Origin: Nocardia ninae NBRC 108245
GTDB lineage: Bacteria > Actinomycetota > Actinomycetes > Mycobacteriales > Mycobacteriaceae
Assembly (NCBI RefSeq): GCF_007990755.1
Contig: NZ_BJXA01000010.1
Coordinates: 1 to 64,000 of the forward strand
Length of the DNA: 64,000 nucleotides
Reading direction: 5' to 3'
The notes below the pieces were generated by a model. It was not told the origin of the DNA, made no database searches, and saw only the letters and a list, made by a program, of their open reading frames with translations. Each line of letters opens with the position of its first letter. Position 1 is the first letter of the stretch. Shown here one piece after another: positions 20,540 to 29,058 of the stretch. Made by a program: the position numbers and the translations under genes.

Positions 20540-21007
20540 ATGTCCATCAGTTCGTTATCACGTGTCCTGGCCGGCGTTTTCGTCGGCGCCGCACCACTGC
20601 TCATGGTCGCACCGGCCGCCTCCGCGGCGCCGAACGGCCCCTACGAATGCTCGGGTATTTATCTGACAAGTGATGGTTCCGCGGAAGTGGAGTCGTGCAT
20701 TTATGCGGAGAACGGCGTGCCGAGGGCATTCGGTGGAATCACTTTCAAAAATGATTCTATCAATTCGAAGAATTGCACCATGGTGGTGACCGTCGTGGAT
20801 AAAGACGCGTACGCCGACGGGGGCACCGATGAACACGTCGCAACCAGCGGTCCATTCCCTTGCACCAACGGCAGATACCCCTCCCCGCCGTTGACGGTTG
20901 ACCAGGCCTTGGCGAAGCCGGGACATCGGTATGTCAGTTTTACCGAGGTCACCAAGGACGGCAACGGGATCATCCGGATGTACAGCCCGGAATTGATCTT
21001 GCCGTAG
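20540..21007 (+). CDS. Small secreted protein of unknown function
   Basis: 155 residues from ATG 20540. A clear Sec signal peptide (MSISSLSRVLAGVFVGAAPL then LMVAPAASA, cleavage expected after about residue 30) leads a mature domain of about 125 residues with four cysteines (YECSG, ESCIY, KNCTM, FPCTN) that could form two disulfides. I do not recognise the family. The gene is less GC-rich than its neighbours and contains more A/T third positions (for example aattcgaagaattgcacc), which may indicate recent acquisition. It stands alone between the acyl-CoA ligases and tex, closed by a strong hairpin. Confidence 0.75.
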   Translation: MSISSLSRVLAGVFVGAAPLLMVAPAASAAPNGPYECSGIYLTSDGSAEVESCIYAENGVPRAFGGITFKNDSINSKNCTMVVTVVDKDAYADGGTDEHVATSGPFPCTNGRYPSPPLTVDQALAKPGHRYVSFTEVTKDGNGIIRMYSPELILP

Positions 21008-21034
21008 GCAATTGGGTCCAGTTGCGCGAACCAC

Positions 21035-21066
21035 CGAACCAGGCCGAGCACGCTCGGCCTGGTTCG
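21035..21066 (+). terminator. Strong terminator after the secreted-protein gene
   Basis: CGAACCAGGCCGAG (21035-21048) and CTCGGCCTGGTTCG (21053-21066) form a perfect 14-bp stem with a 4-nt loop (CACG), 28 bases after the stop at 21007. Its presence here argues against any tex start upstream of it. Confidence 0.75.
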
Positions 21067-21168
21067 TCGCGTCGTGCCGAAGGCCGGACCAGCGGTGACA
21101 CGGCACGTGCGACCCGGTTCCACTGGGTGCGGGCCCCTTGTCGGGTGGTCCCGGTAGTGTCTGCGGAC

Positions 21169-23613
21169 GTGACGACAGCGCCCGAGACTGTAAGTGCAGA
21201 GTCCGACCCCGCCGTGCTCCCATCCGCGACGCCCCTCGGTGTCGCGAGCCAAGCGAGCGTGAACCGTCGCATCGCCGACGAGCTCGCGGTGCGGGAAAGC
21301 CAGGTGCGTGCCACCGTCGAGCTACTCGACGCCGGCTCGACCGTGCCGTTCATCGCGCGATACCGCAAGGAAGTCACCGGCGGCCTCGACGATGCGCAGC
21401 TGCGCCTGCTCGACGAGCGTCTGCACTACATCCGCGAGCTCGACGAGCGCCGCGGCGCCATCCTCGAATCCATCCGCGGCCAGGGCAAACTCGACGACGC
21501 GCTGCACCAGCAGATCATGCTCGCCGAGACCAAGGCCCGGCTCGAGGACATCTACCTGCCGTACAAGCCGAAGCGGCGCACCAAGGCGCAGATCGCGCGC
21601 GAGGCGGGCCACGAGCCGGTCGCCGACGCGCTGATCAACGACCCGACCACCGATCCCGCGCAGTACAACGCCGAGCAGCTCGACGGTGCGCGGTCGATCC
21701 TGGTCGAGCGGTTCGCCGAGGACGCCGACCTGGTCGGTGAGCTGCGCGAGCTGATGTGGAACCGCGGCCAGGTCCGGTCGGCCGTGCGCGCCGGCAAGGA
21801 GGAGGCCGGCGCCAAGTTCGCCGACTACTTCGAGTTCAACGAGCCGTTCACCAAGCTGCCCTCGCACCGCATTCTGGCGCTGCTGCGCGGGGAGAAGGAA
21901 GACGTACTGTCGCTCCATCTCGAGCCGGACACCGAAGAACTCGAACCAGGCGAACGCTCCATTTATGAGGGACGCATCGCCATCAAGTTCGGCATCGCCG
22001 ACAAGGGCCGCGCCGCCGACACGTGGCTGCTGGATACCGTGCGCTGGGCGTGGCGGACCAAACTGCAAGTGAGCCTTGGCATCGACACCAGGATGCGGCT
22101 GCGGCAGGCGGCCGAGAAGGACGCCGTCGACGTGTTCGCGGCGAACCTGCGCGACCTGCTGCTCGCCGCGCCGGCCGGCACCCGCACCACCATGGGTCTG
22201 GACCCCGGCTACCGGACCGGTGTGAAGGTGGCCGTCGTCGACGCCACCGGCAAGGCCGTCGCCACCGAGGTGATCTACCCGCACAAGCCGCAGGGGCAGA
22301 CCGAGAAGTCCCTCGCCGTGCTCGGCGCGCTGGTCGCCCGGTTCGGGGTCGAGCTCATCGCCATCGGCAACGGCACCGCTTCGCGGGAGACCGATGCCCT
22401 TGCCACCGAGCTCATTTCGCGCATTCCGGAGAACAAGCCGACCAAGATCGTGGTGTCCGAGGCGGGCGCGTCGGTGTACTCCGCCTCCGCCTACGCCACC
22501 CAGGAACTCCCCGACATGGACGTGTCGCTGCGCGGCGCGGTATCGATCGCGCGTCGCCTGCAGGACCCGCTGGCCGAACTGGTGAAGATCGATCCCAAGT
22601 CGATCGGCGTCGGCCAGTATCAGCACGACGTGTCCGAGACGCTGCTGGCGCGTTCGCTCGGCGCGGTGGTCGAGGACGCGGTGAACGCGGTCGGCGTCGA
22701 CGTGAACACCGCCTCGGTGCCGCTGCTGTCGCGGGTGTCCGGTATCGCCGGGTCGGTGGCGGAAAGCATTGTGGCGCACCGTGATCAGAACGGGCCGTTC
22801 CGCAGCCGTACTGCGCTGCTCGAGGTGCCTCGGCTCGGTCCGAAGGCGTTCGAGCAGTGCGCGGGCTTCTTGCGGATTCGCGGCGGTGACGACCCGCTGG
22901 ACACCTCCGCGGTGCACCCCGAGGCGTACCCGGTGGTCCGGCGGATCATGGAGCAGACCGGCCGAGACATCACCGAGGTCATCGGCAACACGACCGTGCT
23001 GCGCTCGCTGCGCGCCGACGAGTTCACCGACGAACGCTTCGGTCTGCCGACCGTCACCGACATCATCAGTGAACTCGAGAAGCCGGGCCGCGACCCGCGA
23101 CCGGAGTTCAAGACCGCGGAATTCGCTGCGGGCGTGGAGAAGGTCGCCGACCTCGAGCCCGGCATGGTGCTCGAAGGGGTCGTCACGAACGTCGCCGCGT
23201 TCGGCGCGTTCGTCGACATCGGTGTGCACCAGGACGGACTCGTGCACGTTTCCGCGATGTCGCACAACTTCATCAAGGATCCGCGCGAGGTGGTGAACAC
23301 CGGTGACGTGGTCAAGGTGAAGGTGCTCGAGGTCGACGTCGCCAGGCAGCGCATCGGATTGTCGCTGCGGCTGGACGACGAGCCGGGCGTCGCCGCCAAG
23401 GGTGAACGCGGCGAGAACCGGCAGCGTGGCCAAGGTGAGCGCAAGGGTGGCGCGCCGGAGCGGCAGAATGGGCAGGGCAAGAACCAGCAGGGCCGCAATC
23501 AAGGTCAGCGGAACCAGGGCCAGGCTCGCGGCGGTGGCAATCAGCGCCGCAACGCGCCTGCGCCGACCGGTTCGATGGCGGATGCGTTGCGCCGGGCGGG
23601 TTTCGGGCAGTAG
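21169..23613 (+). CDS. tex: Tex-family S1 RNA-binding protein
   Basis: 814 residues from GTG 21169; the frame is open to 21022 but that part would span the terminator hairpin. Tex proteins bind nucleic acid and are linked to transcription and ribosomal RNA handling. Order: Tex N-terminal helical domain (SVNRRIADELAVRESQVRAT ... FIARYRKEVTGGLDDAQLR), YqgF/RNaseH-like domain (TTMGLDPGYRTGVKVAVVD), helix-hairpin-helix region (SVPLLSRVSGIAGSVAESI), and an S1 domain (GMVLEGVVTNVAAFGAFVDI). The last 70 residues are a Gly/Gln/Arg/Asn-rich tail, a likely extra RNA contact common in actinobacterial Tex. Confidence 0.95.
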   Translation: MTTAPETVSAESDPAVLPSATPLGVASQASVNRRIADELAVRESQVRATVELLDAGSTVPFIARYRKEVTGGLDDAQLRLLDERLHYIRELDERRGAILESIRGQGKLDDALHQQIMLAETKARLEDIYLPYKPKRRTKAQIAREAGHEPVADALINDPTTDPAQYNAEQLDGARSILVERFAEDADLVGELRELMWNRGQVRSAVRAGKEEAGAKFADYFEFNEPFTKLPSHRILALLRGEKEDVLSLHLEPDTEELEPGERSIYEGRIAIKFGIADKGRAADTWLLDTVRWAWRTKLQVSLGIDTRMRLRQAAEKDAVDVFAANLRDLLLAAPAGTRTTMGLDPGYRTGVKVAVVDATGKAVATEVIYPHKPQGQTEKSLAVLGALVARFGVELIAIGNGTASRETDALATELISRIPENKPTKIVVSEAGASVYSASAYATQELPDMDVSLRGAVSIARRLQDPLAELVKIDPKSIGVGQYQHDVSETLLARSLGAVVEDAVNAVGVDVNTASVPLLSRVSGIAGSVAESIVAHRDQNGPFRSRTALLEVPRLGPKAFEQCAGFLRIRGGDDPLDTSAVHPEAYPVVRRIMEQTGRDITEVIGNTTVLRSLRADEFTDERFGLPTVTDIISELEKPGRDPRPEFKTAEFAAGVEKVADLEPGMVLEGVVTNVAAFGAFVDIGVHQDGLVHVSAMSHNFIKDPREVVNTGDVVKVKVLEVDVARQRIGLSLRLDDEPGVAAKGERGENRQRGQGERKGGAPERQNGQGKNQQGRNQGQRNQGQARGGGNQRRNAPAPTGSMADALRRAGFGQ

Positions 23614-23637
23614 TTCGGACGGAGGATTCAGGCGGCC

Positions 23638-24555
23638 ATGCGACGGTGGCTCAGTGAGGATGTGATCGCGCAGGGCAGGCTCCCGCTGCTGTGCTTCCTT
23701 CTAGGGTTCATCGTCGGCTTCCTGTTGATCCGGCTCAGCGTCCGGCTGATCCGCAAACAGGTGCGCTGGTGGCCGGGCAACGTGCGGTCCGGCGGGGTGC
23801 ACATCCACCACATGGTGTTCGGGGTGATTCTGGTGCTGGCGTCCGGCGTCGGCATGGTCACCCAGTACCAGACCGCCGACACCACTACGGCCGCCGTGCT
23901 CGCCGCCGCCTTCGGGGTCGGTGCCGCGCTCACTCTCGACGAATTCGCGCTCATCTTCTATCTGCGCGACGTGTACTGGGAGGAGCAGGGACGCACGTCG
24001 GTCGACGCGGTGTTCGTCGCGCTCGCGGTAACCGGGTTGCTACTGCTGGGCTTTCACCCGCTGTGGTTGCTGGACATCAACGACTTCCGCAGCGACCCGA
24101 GCATCGAGGTCCGGGTGTTCGTGGTTGCCTTCGCCGTGGTGAACCTCGGGCTCGCGGCCATGGTCATCGCCAAGGGCAAGATCTGGACCGGCCTGTTCGG
24201 CATGTTCTTCCTGCCGCTGCTCGTCGTCGGCGCACTCCGCCTCAGCAGGCCCGGCGCCCCCTGGGCCCGCTGGCGTTACGCCGACCGCCGCCGCCTCATG
24301 TACCGCGCCATCGTCCGCGAACGCCGCTACCGCCGCCCCGTCATCCGCGCCAAGATCTTCGTCCAAGACCTGGTCGCCGGTAAACCCGACGTCGAACACG
24401 TCCGCACCGCCGCCGAAGCCGAGCTGACCCGAACCGTGGTACCCGCCCCACCCGCACCCCACAGGCATCACTTATCCCTGTTCTCCTCGGACCACGAGCC
24501 GGTGGCGGACACGCCTGACGCCGAGCCGGTGGTCCACGCGCCTGACCGTGAGTGA
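23638..24555 (+). CDS. Integral membrane protein of unknown function
   Basis: 305 residues from ATG 23638, 24 bases after tex and preceded by GGAGG. About six hydrophobic segments span residues 15-205 (for example LPLLCFLLGFIVGFLLIRLS, FGVILVLASGVGMVTQY, GLFGMFFLPLLVVGALRL), with a conserved-looking VHIHHMVFG between the first two and LDEFALIFYLRDVYW after the third. The C-terminal 90 residues are cytoplasmic, Arg-rich then acidic. Likely co-transcribed with tex. The family is seen in many Corynebacteriales, but I know no function for it. Confidence 0.75.
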   Translation: MRRWLSEDVIAQGRLPLLCFLLGFIVGFLLIRLSVRLIRKQVRWWPGNVRSGGVHIHHMVFGVILVLASGVGMVTQYQTADTTTAAVLAAAFGVGAALTLDEFALIFYLRDVYWEEQGRTSVDAVFVALAVTGLLLLGFHPLWLLDINDFRSDPSIEVRVFVVAFAVVNLGLAAMVIAKGKIWTGLFGMFFLPLLVVGALRLSRPGAPWARWRYADRRRLMYRAIVRERRYRRPVIRAKIFVQDLVAGKPDVEHVRTAAEAELTRTVVPAPPAPHRHHLSLFSSDHEPVADTPDAEPVVHAPDRE

Positions 24556-24635
24556 GTGAACCCAGTCAGCACGATCTGATCGGCCACCGCACCGCGTTGC
24601 TCGAATACTCGGATCCAGAACGTGATTCGCTGCAA

Positions 24636-25058
24636 TCACGCTGGTATCGCCGAGTTTTCCGATATCAGCGCGATCTGCATGCACGCGGCGATCAAGGCGG
24701 TCTCACCCACCGCGCAGAGCAACGATTGGGCGAGTGCGGCACCAGGATCCGCGGTAACCACGTCGAACCACATGTCGACCACCGCGGCGCCGGCGACCGC
24801 CGACGCGACCAATCGGGCGCGGGAGTCATTGCGGCACAACAGAATTGTGGTCAGACCGCAACCGGCGGCCAGCAGGAGGTCCAATCCGACCCACGCGGAT
24901 GACCAGTTCCGCACCTGAGCAGTACTCGGCAAGGTATTCGAGAGCACGGCCGCCCACGGCACCAGCGCGAGGGCGCTGGCGGCAATGAACCAGCGTGCCT
25001 TGTCGCCGGGCAACCGGGTTCGGGGAGCCGATGACGGGAGCAGGGCAGTCATTCGCAT
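24636..25058 (-). CDS. Small membrane protein, divergent partner of the ArsR-type regulator
   Basis: 140 residues from ATG 25058 (ATG 25052 and GTG 25067 are alternatives). Four hydrophobic helices are visible: WFIAASALALVPWAAVLSNT, WVGLDLLLAAGCGLTTILL, ARLVASAVAGAAVVDMWFDV and ALAQSLLCAVGETALIAACM. I do not know the function; similar four-helix proteins in actinobacteria are usually annotated only as hypothetical. It is transcribed away from the ArsR-like gene at 25134, and the 44-bp palindrome lies between the two starts, so it is the expected regulated target. Confidence 0.75.
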   Translation of the reverse strand: MRMTALLPSSAPRTRLPGDKARWFIAASALALVPWAAVLSNTLPSTAQVRNWSSAWVGLDLLLAAGCGLTTILLCRNDSRARLVASAVAGAAVVDMWFDVVTADPGAALAQSLLCAVGETALIAACMQIALISENSAIPA

Positions 25059-25076
25059 GTCGGCCACGGTACGTCC

Positions 25077-25120
25077 GCAAAGGTTTCTTTGCAAACGAAT
25101 CTTTGCAAAGAAATCTTTGC
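25077..25120. promoter_or_regulatory. 44-bp near-perfect palindromic operator between divergent genes
   Basis: GCAAAG (25077-25082), one base, TTTCTTTGCAAA (25084-25095), six-base centre, TTTGCAAAGAAA (25102-25113), one base, CTTTGC (25115-25120): 18 of 19 positions in each arm pair. The hexamer CTTTGC or its complement occurs four times, as expected for two or more dimers of the adjacent winged-helix regulator binding co-operatively. It ends 13 bases before the regulator start, so binding would block both promoters. Confidence 0.8.
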
Positions 25121-25133
25121 TACTCTTCGTCTC

Positions 25134-25700
25134 ATGGCACCGGGCAGAAGCGACGACATGACGAGCGCCGAGCGCACCGCGCTGTATCGCACGCTCGCGC
25201 ACCCGTTGCGCGGTCGCATCCTCGACTACCTGAGCAAGCACGGCGAAGCGAACTCGGCGACGCTGGCGAACGTGCTGGGGGAGAGCACCGGCTCCACCAG
25301 CTATCACCTGCGCAGGCTGGCCGAGCTCGGACTGATCACCGAGATCGCGGAGAAATCGACCGGTCGAGAACGCTGGTGGCGGTCGCTGCCGTTCAGCCAC
25401 ACCACGCCCGACCCGGCGAGCATGGAACCGGCGGAGTACGCCGCGGCTGAGCAACTGGCCCGGCTGAAGTCCGGCCGCGATATCGAGCTGTATATGCGAG
25501 CGGTGCGCGAATGGGCAGGCCCGGATGGCTGGGCGCAGGTCCAGCGCCACGGCACGTACCTGACGAAAGCCCAGGTCGGCGAGTTCATGGCGGAGTATCT
25601 ATCACTGCTCGAGCGTTACACTGTCGATCGGGCCGACGCACCCGAAGGGGCCGAGCCGATGAACATCCGCCTGTTCGCGGTGCCCGAGGCCCCGGCCTGA
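25134..25700 (+). CDS. ArsR-type winged-helix transcriptional regulator
   Basis: 188 residues from ATG 25134; an in-frame ATG at 25089 falls inside the palindromic operator and is not used. Residues about 10-85 form a winged helix (RTLAHPLRGRILDYLSKHGE, then NVLGESTGSTSYHLRRLAEL and the wing GRERWWRSLP). The C-terminal 100 residues are helical and may bind a ligand or dimerise. No metal-binding cysteine pair of classic ArsR proteins is visible, so the signal is unlikely to be arsenic. It probably represses itself and the divergent membrane protein through the 44-bp palindrome. Confidence 0.88.
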   Translation: MAPGRSDDMTSAERTALYRTLAHPLRGRILDYLSKHGEANSATLANVLGESTGSTSYHLRRLAELGLITEIAEKSTGRERWWRSLPFSHTTPDPASMEPAEYAAAEQLARLKSGRDIELYMRAVREWAGPDGWAQVQRHGTYLTKAQVGEFMAEYLSLLERYTVDRADAPEGAEPMNIRLFAVPEAPA

Positions 25701-25708
25701 TTCTGGGG

Positions 25709-25743
25709 GCGATTTTTCCAGCGAACCCCTGATCTGGCACAAT
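25709..25743 (+). promoter_or_regulatory. Promoter of rplS, sharing its bipartite motif with rpsP
   Basis: GCGATTT (25709-25715) and ATCTGGCACAAT (25732-25743) repeat the rpsP promoter motif with identical spacing. It begins right after the stop of the preceding regulator and leaves a leader of about 115 bases before rplS. Confidence 0.6.
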
Positions 25744-25862
25744 ACTCAGGTTGCCCTGGGTGATCGTGGACCAGGCGCATCCCCTTGAATCGGAGCATGA
25801 ACCGGCCGAGCACGCGATGTGCCGCCAGGGTCCTCTGTTCGCGCGAACCCATAAGGATGGAA

Positions 25863-26204
25863 ATGAACACCCTTGACTTCGTCGACGAGAAGTCGCTGCG
25901 CAGCGACGTCCCCGACTTCCGGCCGGGCGACACCCTCAATGTGCACGTAAAGGTCATCGAAGGCTCGAAGGAGCGCATCCAGGTCTTCAAGGGCGTCGTC
26001 ATCCGACGCCAGGGCGGCGGCATCCGCGAGACCTTCACGGTCCGCAAGGTGTCGTTCGGTGTCGGCGTGGAGCGCACCTTCCCGGTGCACACCCCGAACA
26101 TCGACCACATCGAGGTCGTCACCCGCGGTGACGTCCGTCGCGCCAAGCTGTACTACCTGCGCGATCTGCGCGGCAAGGCCGCCAAGATCAAGGAAAAGCG
26201 CTGA
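25863..26204 (+). CDS. rplS: 50S ribosomal protein L19
   Basis: 113 residues from ATG 25863 ([20 protein letters not shown], ribosome site AAGGATGG). An in-frame upstream stretch is open to 25785 but has no L19 similarity. The KOW-like core [40 protein letters not shown] and the ending [18 protein letters not shown] are canonical. L19 sits at the 30S-50S interface. Separated here from its usual operon partner trmD and driven by its own promoter. Confidence 0.98.
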   Translation: MNTLDFVDEKSLRSDVPDFRPGDTLNVHVKVIEGSKERIQVFKGVVIRRQGGGIRETFTVRKVSFGVGVERTFPVHTPNIDHIEVVTRGDVRRAKLYYLRDLRGKAAKIKEKR

Positions 26205-26260
26205 GCTGACCTGTCGCGCCCCGCGCGGCAGTTGGTGGCTGTCGCCACGCATAGACACGT

Positions 26261-26300
26261 CGAATAGCCCGACATCCTCGGATGTCGGGCTATTCGTTTG
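26261..26300 (+). terminator. Strong rho-independent terminator after rplS
   Basis: CGAATAGCCCGACATCC (26261-26277) and GGATGTCGGGCTATTCG (26280-26296) pair perfectly over 17 bp with a minimal loop, followed by TTTG. This is the clearest intrinsic terminator in the window. Confidence 0.9.
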
Positions 26301-26302
26301 TT

Positions 26303-26365
26303 CGGCGCAAGCGGGTTGGTCGCCGTGCGGCGCGAGCGGGTTGGTCGCGGTGCGGCGCGAGCACC
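26303..26365 (+). repeat. Tandem 25-bp repeat, about 2.5 copies
   Basis: Copies at 26303-26327 and 26328-26352 differ at two bases; a third partial copy (CGGCGCGAGCACC) starts at 26353. It lies in the rplS-lepB gap directly after the terminator. The remainder of the gap (26366-26594) shows no gene I can support. Confidence 0.7.
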
Positions 26366-26594
26366 TGGCGGGACCGCCTCGGTCGATGTGCTCGAATCTG
26401 CGCGGGGCGGGCTCGGTGGCATGCCACTGGGGCGGACTCGCCGCCTACCTGGGTGGGAACACCCCCGCCGGCTCATCGATGGTCGCCGGAACGTCAGGCA
26501 TGATCACAAGACGGCAGTACTCGAAGGTCGCATCAGTGGGCATGAACCTGTACTCCACTGCAGCACCCCCAATGAGCGGGCTAATCTAGTCCGC

Positions 26595-27377
26595 GTGGCA
26601 GACGAAAGCGGGTCGATTGCGGTGTCCGGGTCGGACGACGAAGGAAACCGTCCGCGCAGCAGGCGGCGCGGAAAGCAGCGCAAACAGCGACCGTTCTGGC
26701 AGGAGCTGCCGATCCTGGTCGTGATCGCGGCGGTGATCGCAGCCCTCATGGTCACTTTCATCGGGCGCCCGTACGTGATTCCGTCCCAGTCGATGGAGAC
26801 CACCCTGCACGGCTGCGCCGGTTGCACGGGCGACCGCATCTACGTGCAGAAACTCAGCTACTACTGGGGTGATCCGAAGCCGGGCGACGTCGTTGTGTTC
26901 GTCGGACCGCCCTCCTGGAACGACACCTACCGGTCGATTCGATCGGACAACGCCGCCGTGCGCGGCGTGCAGAACTTCTTCTCGTTCTTCGGCCTGGTGC
27001 CCCCGGACGAGAACGACCTGGTCAAACGCGTGATCGCGGTCGGCGGGCAGACCGTCGAATGCTGTGATCCGCAAGGGCGGGTCATCGTCGACGGCAAGCC
27101 GCTGGACGAGCCGTACGCCCGCTACATCGTCCCGTACACCCCCGGCCAGCCCTTCGGCGCCGGTGGCGGGCGCGAGTTCAAGCCGGTGAAGGTGCCCGAG
27201 GGTCATCTGTGGGTGATGGGCGACAACCGCAACGAGTCGCGGGATTCGCGCGCCCACATCAAGGACGAGCTCCAAGGCACGGTGCCGGTGGACAACGTCC
27301 GCGGCAAGGCCGTCTTCAAGATCTGGCCGCCCGGCCGGATCGGTCCGGTGCGTTCGGAAAACGCCCAGGAAAACTAG
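26595..27377 (+). CDS. lepB: Signal peptidase I
   Basis: 260 residues from GTG 26595. A TAATCT -10-like hexamer at 26582-26587 lies only 7 bases before the GTG, so the transcript is probably leaderless. LepB cleaves Sec/Tat signal peptides at the outer face of the membrane. Parts: basic cytoplasmic tail, one membrane segment ([19 protein letters not shown]), catalytic serine in [10 protein letters not shown], the lysine in [11 protein letters not shown], and the conserved [13 protein letters not shown] box. A short extra pair of cysteines (GCAGCTGD) follows the serine box, as in mycobacterial LepB. Confidence 0.96.
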   Translation: MADESGSIAVSGSDDEGNRPRSRRRGKQRKQRPFWQELPILVVIAAVIAALMVTFIGRPYVIPSQSMETTLHGCAGCTGDRIYVQKLSYYWGDPKPGDVVVFVGPPSWNDTYRSIRSDNAAVRGVQNFFSFFGLVPPDENDLVKRVIAVGGQTVECCDPQGRVIVDGKPLDEPYARYIVPYTPGQPFGAGGGREFKPVKVPEGHLWVMGDNRNESRDSRAHIKDELQGTVPVDNVRGKAVFKIWPPGRIGPVRSENAQEN

Positions 27378-27421
27378 ACCATCAGCGGCCGCAGCATAAT
27401 TGGACGGTGGGGCAGGGTCGA

Positions 27422-28213
27422 GTGGTACAGAGCAATGGGTGGCCGCCGCGCGTGGTGATGCGCAAGGCCAGTGGGTTGCGCACGCTGGAAGCGGCATTGA
27501 TCCGCAGCGGGCTCGGCCCGGTGGCCGGCGTCGACGAGGCGGGTCGCGGACCGTGTGCGGGACCGTTGGTCGTCGCGGCGTGCCTGCTGGCGCCGAAGGC
27601 CTACGACAAGCTGGCCGGGCTCGATGACTCGAAGAAGCTCACCGAGCCCGTCCGGGAAGAGCTGTATCCGATCATCACCCGGCTCTCGCTGGCCTGGAAC
27701 GTGGTGGTCATCCCGGCCTGGGAGATCGATTCGATCGGTATCCACGTCGCCAATATCGAAGGCATGCGGCGCGCGGTCGCCGGACTCGGTCGGACGCCGG
27801 GATATGTGCTGACCGACGGGTTCCGGGTGCCGGGCATTCCGGCGCCGTCGCTACCGGTGATCGGCGGTGACGCCGCCGCGGCCTGCATCGCCGCCGCCAG
27901 CATCCTGGCGAAGGTCACCAGGGACCGGATGATGGTCGAGCTCGACGCGCGGTTCCCCGGCTACGGTTTCGCGTCCCACAAGGGCTACAACACGCCCGAC
28001 CACATCGCCGCGTTGCACCACCTCGGCCCCAGCGACGAACACCGGCGTTCCTGGCGCAATGTGCGGGAGGCGGCGGGCCTGCGGCCGGTCGCCACGGTGG
28101 CCGAGGAGGCCGACGCGGTACTCGCGGGCGAGGTCGACCCGATGATGTCCGAGGAGTTCCCAGTCGTGCGTCCGGATAGCCGAGTGGCTACCGGCGCTAC
28201 CCATGCGCGATGA
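27422..28213 (+). CDS. rnhB: Ribonuclease HII
   Basis: 263 residues from GTG 27422, chosen because it keeps the [19 protein letters not shown] beginning that parallels the mycobacterial enzyme; ATG 27458 is a shorter option. RNase HII removes RNA from RNA-DNA hybrids and misincorporated ribonucleotides. Active-site residues are in [20 protein letters not shown] (Asp-Glu), LTDG (Asp) and the KVTRDRMM region (Asp). The C-terminal 45 residues are an acidic, Val/Ala-rich tail beyond the catalytic domain. It overlaps the extreme 5' side of the region that precedes the DUF2469 gene. Confidence 0.95.
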   Translation: MVQSNGWPPRVVMRKASGLRTLEAALIRSGLGPVAGVDEAGRGPCAGPLVVAACLLAPKAYDKLAGLDDSKKLTEPVREELYPIITRLSLAWNVVVIPAWEIDSIGIHVANIEGMRRAVAGLGRTPGYVLTDGFRVPGIPAPSLPVIGGDAAAACIAAASILAKVTRDRMMVELDARFPGYGFASHKGYNTPDHIAALHHLGPSDEHRRSWRNVREAAGLRPVATVAEEADAVLAGEVDPMMSEEFPVVRPDSRVATGATHAR

Positions 28214-28259
28214 TGTCAGCACACGACGCAACGCGGCGAGAAGGAGGACGTCCCACCCG

Positions 28260-28565
28260 ATGAGTGCCGAGGACCTCGAGAAGTACGAAACCGAGATGGA
28301 GCTCTCGCTGTACCGAGAGTACAAAGACATCGTCGGTCAGTTCTCGTACGTGGTGGAGACCGAGCGCCGTTTCTATCTGGCCAACTCCGTGGAGCTGCGC
28401 CCGCAAAACGCCGACGGTGAGGTGTATTTCGAGGTTCGGATGAGCGACGCCTGGGTGTGGGACATGTACCGCCCGGCCCGCTTCGTCAAGCACGTCCGAG
28501 TGATCACCTTCAAGGACGTCAACATCGAAGAGCTCGAGAAGCCGGACCTGCGCCTGCCGGAGTAG
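28260..28565 (+). CDS. DUF2469 family protein
   Basis: 101 residues from ATG 28260 (MSAEDLEKYETEMELSLYRE), with AGGAGG 14 bases upstream. Highly conserved in actinobacteria between rnhB and yraN (Rv2901c in M. tuberculosis). Acidic, no membrane segment; the repeated YEVRMSDAWVWDMYRP-like core with several aromatic residues is the family signature. Function unknown. Confidence 0.93.
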   Translation: MSAEDLEKYETEMELSLYREYKDIVGQFSYVVETERRFYLANSVELRPQNADGEVYFEVRMSDAWVWDMYRPARFVKHVRVITFKDVNIEELEKPDLRLPE

Positions 28566-28701
28566 CCGGCCGGCCCGGCAACTCCCATTCCTCGGTGCCC
28601 GCGCACCGCGAGTTGTCCACAGGGCCTCGGCTATCAACAGGTTTTGTCTTTGCCCAGGTCGAGGCCCGAAGGCGCGGTGCCCGGCCGGGGACGCTGACCG
28701 A

Positions 28702-29058
28702 GTGACAGACACAAGGGCGCTCGGCGCGTACGGCGAGAAACTGGCGGCACGGTACCTGCAGGCCGCGGGGATGGAGATCGTCAGCAGAAACTGGCGATGC
28801 AGATACGGCGAACTGGACCTGATCGCCAGGGACGCCGACGTCACCGCATTCGTGGAGGTCAAAACCCGGTCCGGGCTCGGGTTCGGGATACCGGCCGAAT
28901 CGGTCACCTTCACCAAACAGCAGCGCATTCGACGGCTCGCCCTGCTGTGGCTGGCCGAGCAGGACGGGCCGTGGCGGCACATCCGGTTCGACGTCGTCTC
29001 GGTGCTCCTGATCCGCGGGCACGAACCGCAGATCGACCATCTCGAGGCGGTGTTCTGA
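28702..29058 (+). CDS. UPF0102 / YraN-family endonuclease-like protein
   Basis: 118 residues from GTG 28702. YraN proteins have a PD-(D/E)XK-like fold: GEKLAARYLQAAGMEIVSRN, then YGELDLIARD and VTAFVEVKTRSGLGFG provide the Glu, Asp, Glu-x-Lys set. It is next to comM and dprA, a neighbourhood linked to DNA uptake and processing. Its stop overlaps the comM start (TGATG). Confidence 0.93.
   Translation: MTDTRALGAYGEKLAARYLQAAGMEIVSRNWRCRYGELDLIARDADVTAFVEVKTRSGLGFGIPAESVTFTKQQRIRRLALLWLAEQDGPWRHIRFDVVSVLLIRGHEPQIDHLEAVF

Noticed and set aside
21022-21168. Upstream extension of tex
   Set aside because: It would run through the 14-bp terminator hairpin and has no Tex similarity.
21322-23502. A 726-residue minus-strand frame opposite tex
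   Set aside because: Antisense shadow; tex motifs in the plus strand are unambiguous.
26298-26594. Upstream extension of lepB
   Set aside because: It lies over a tandem repeat and has no signal-peptidase similarity; the GTG at 26595 has a -10 box 7 bases upstream.
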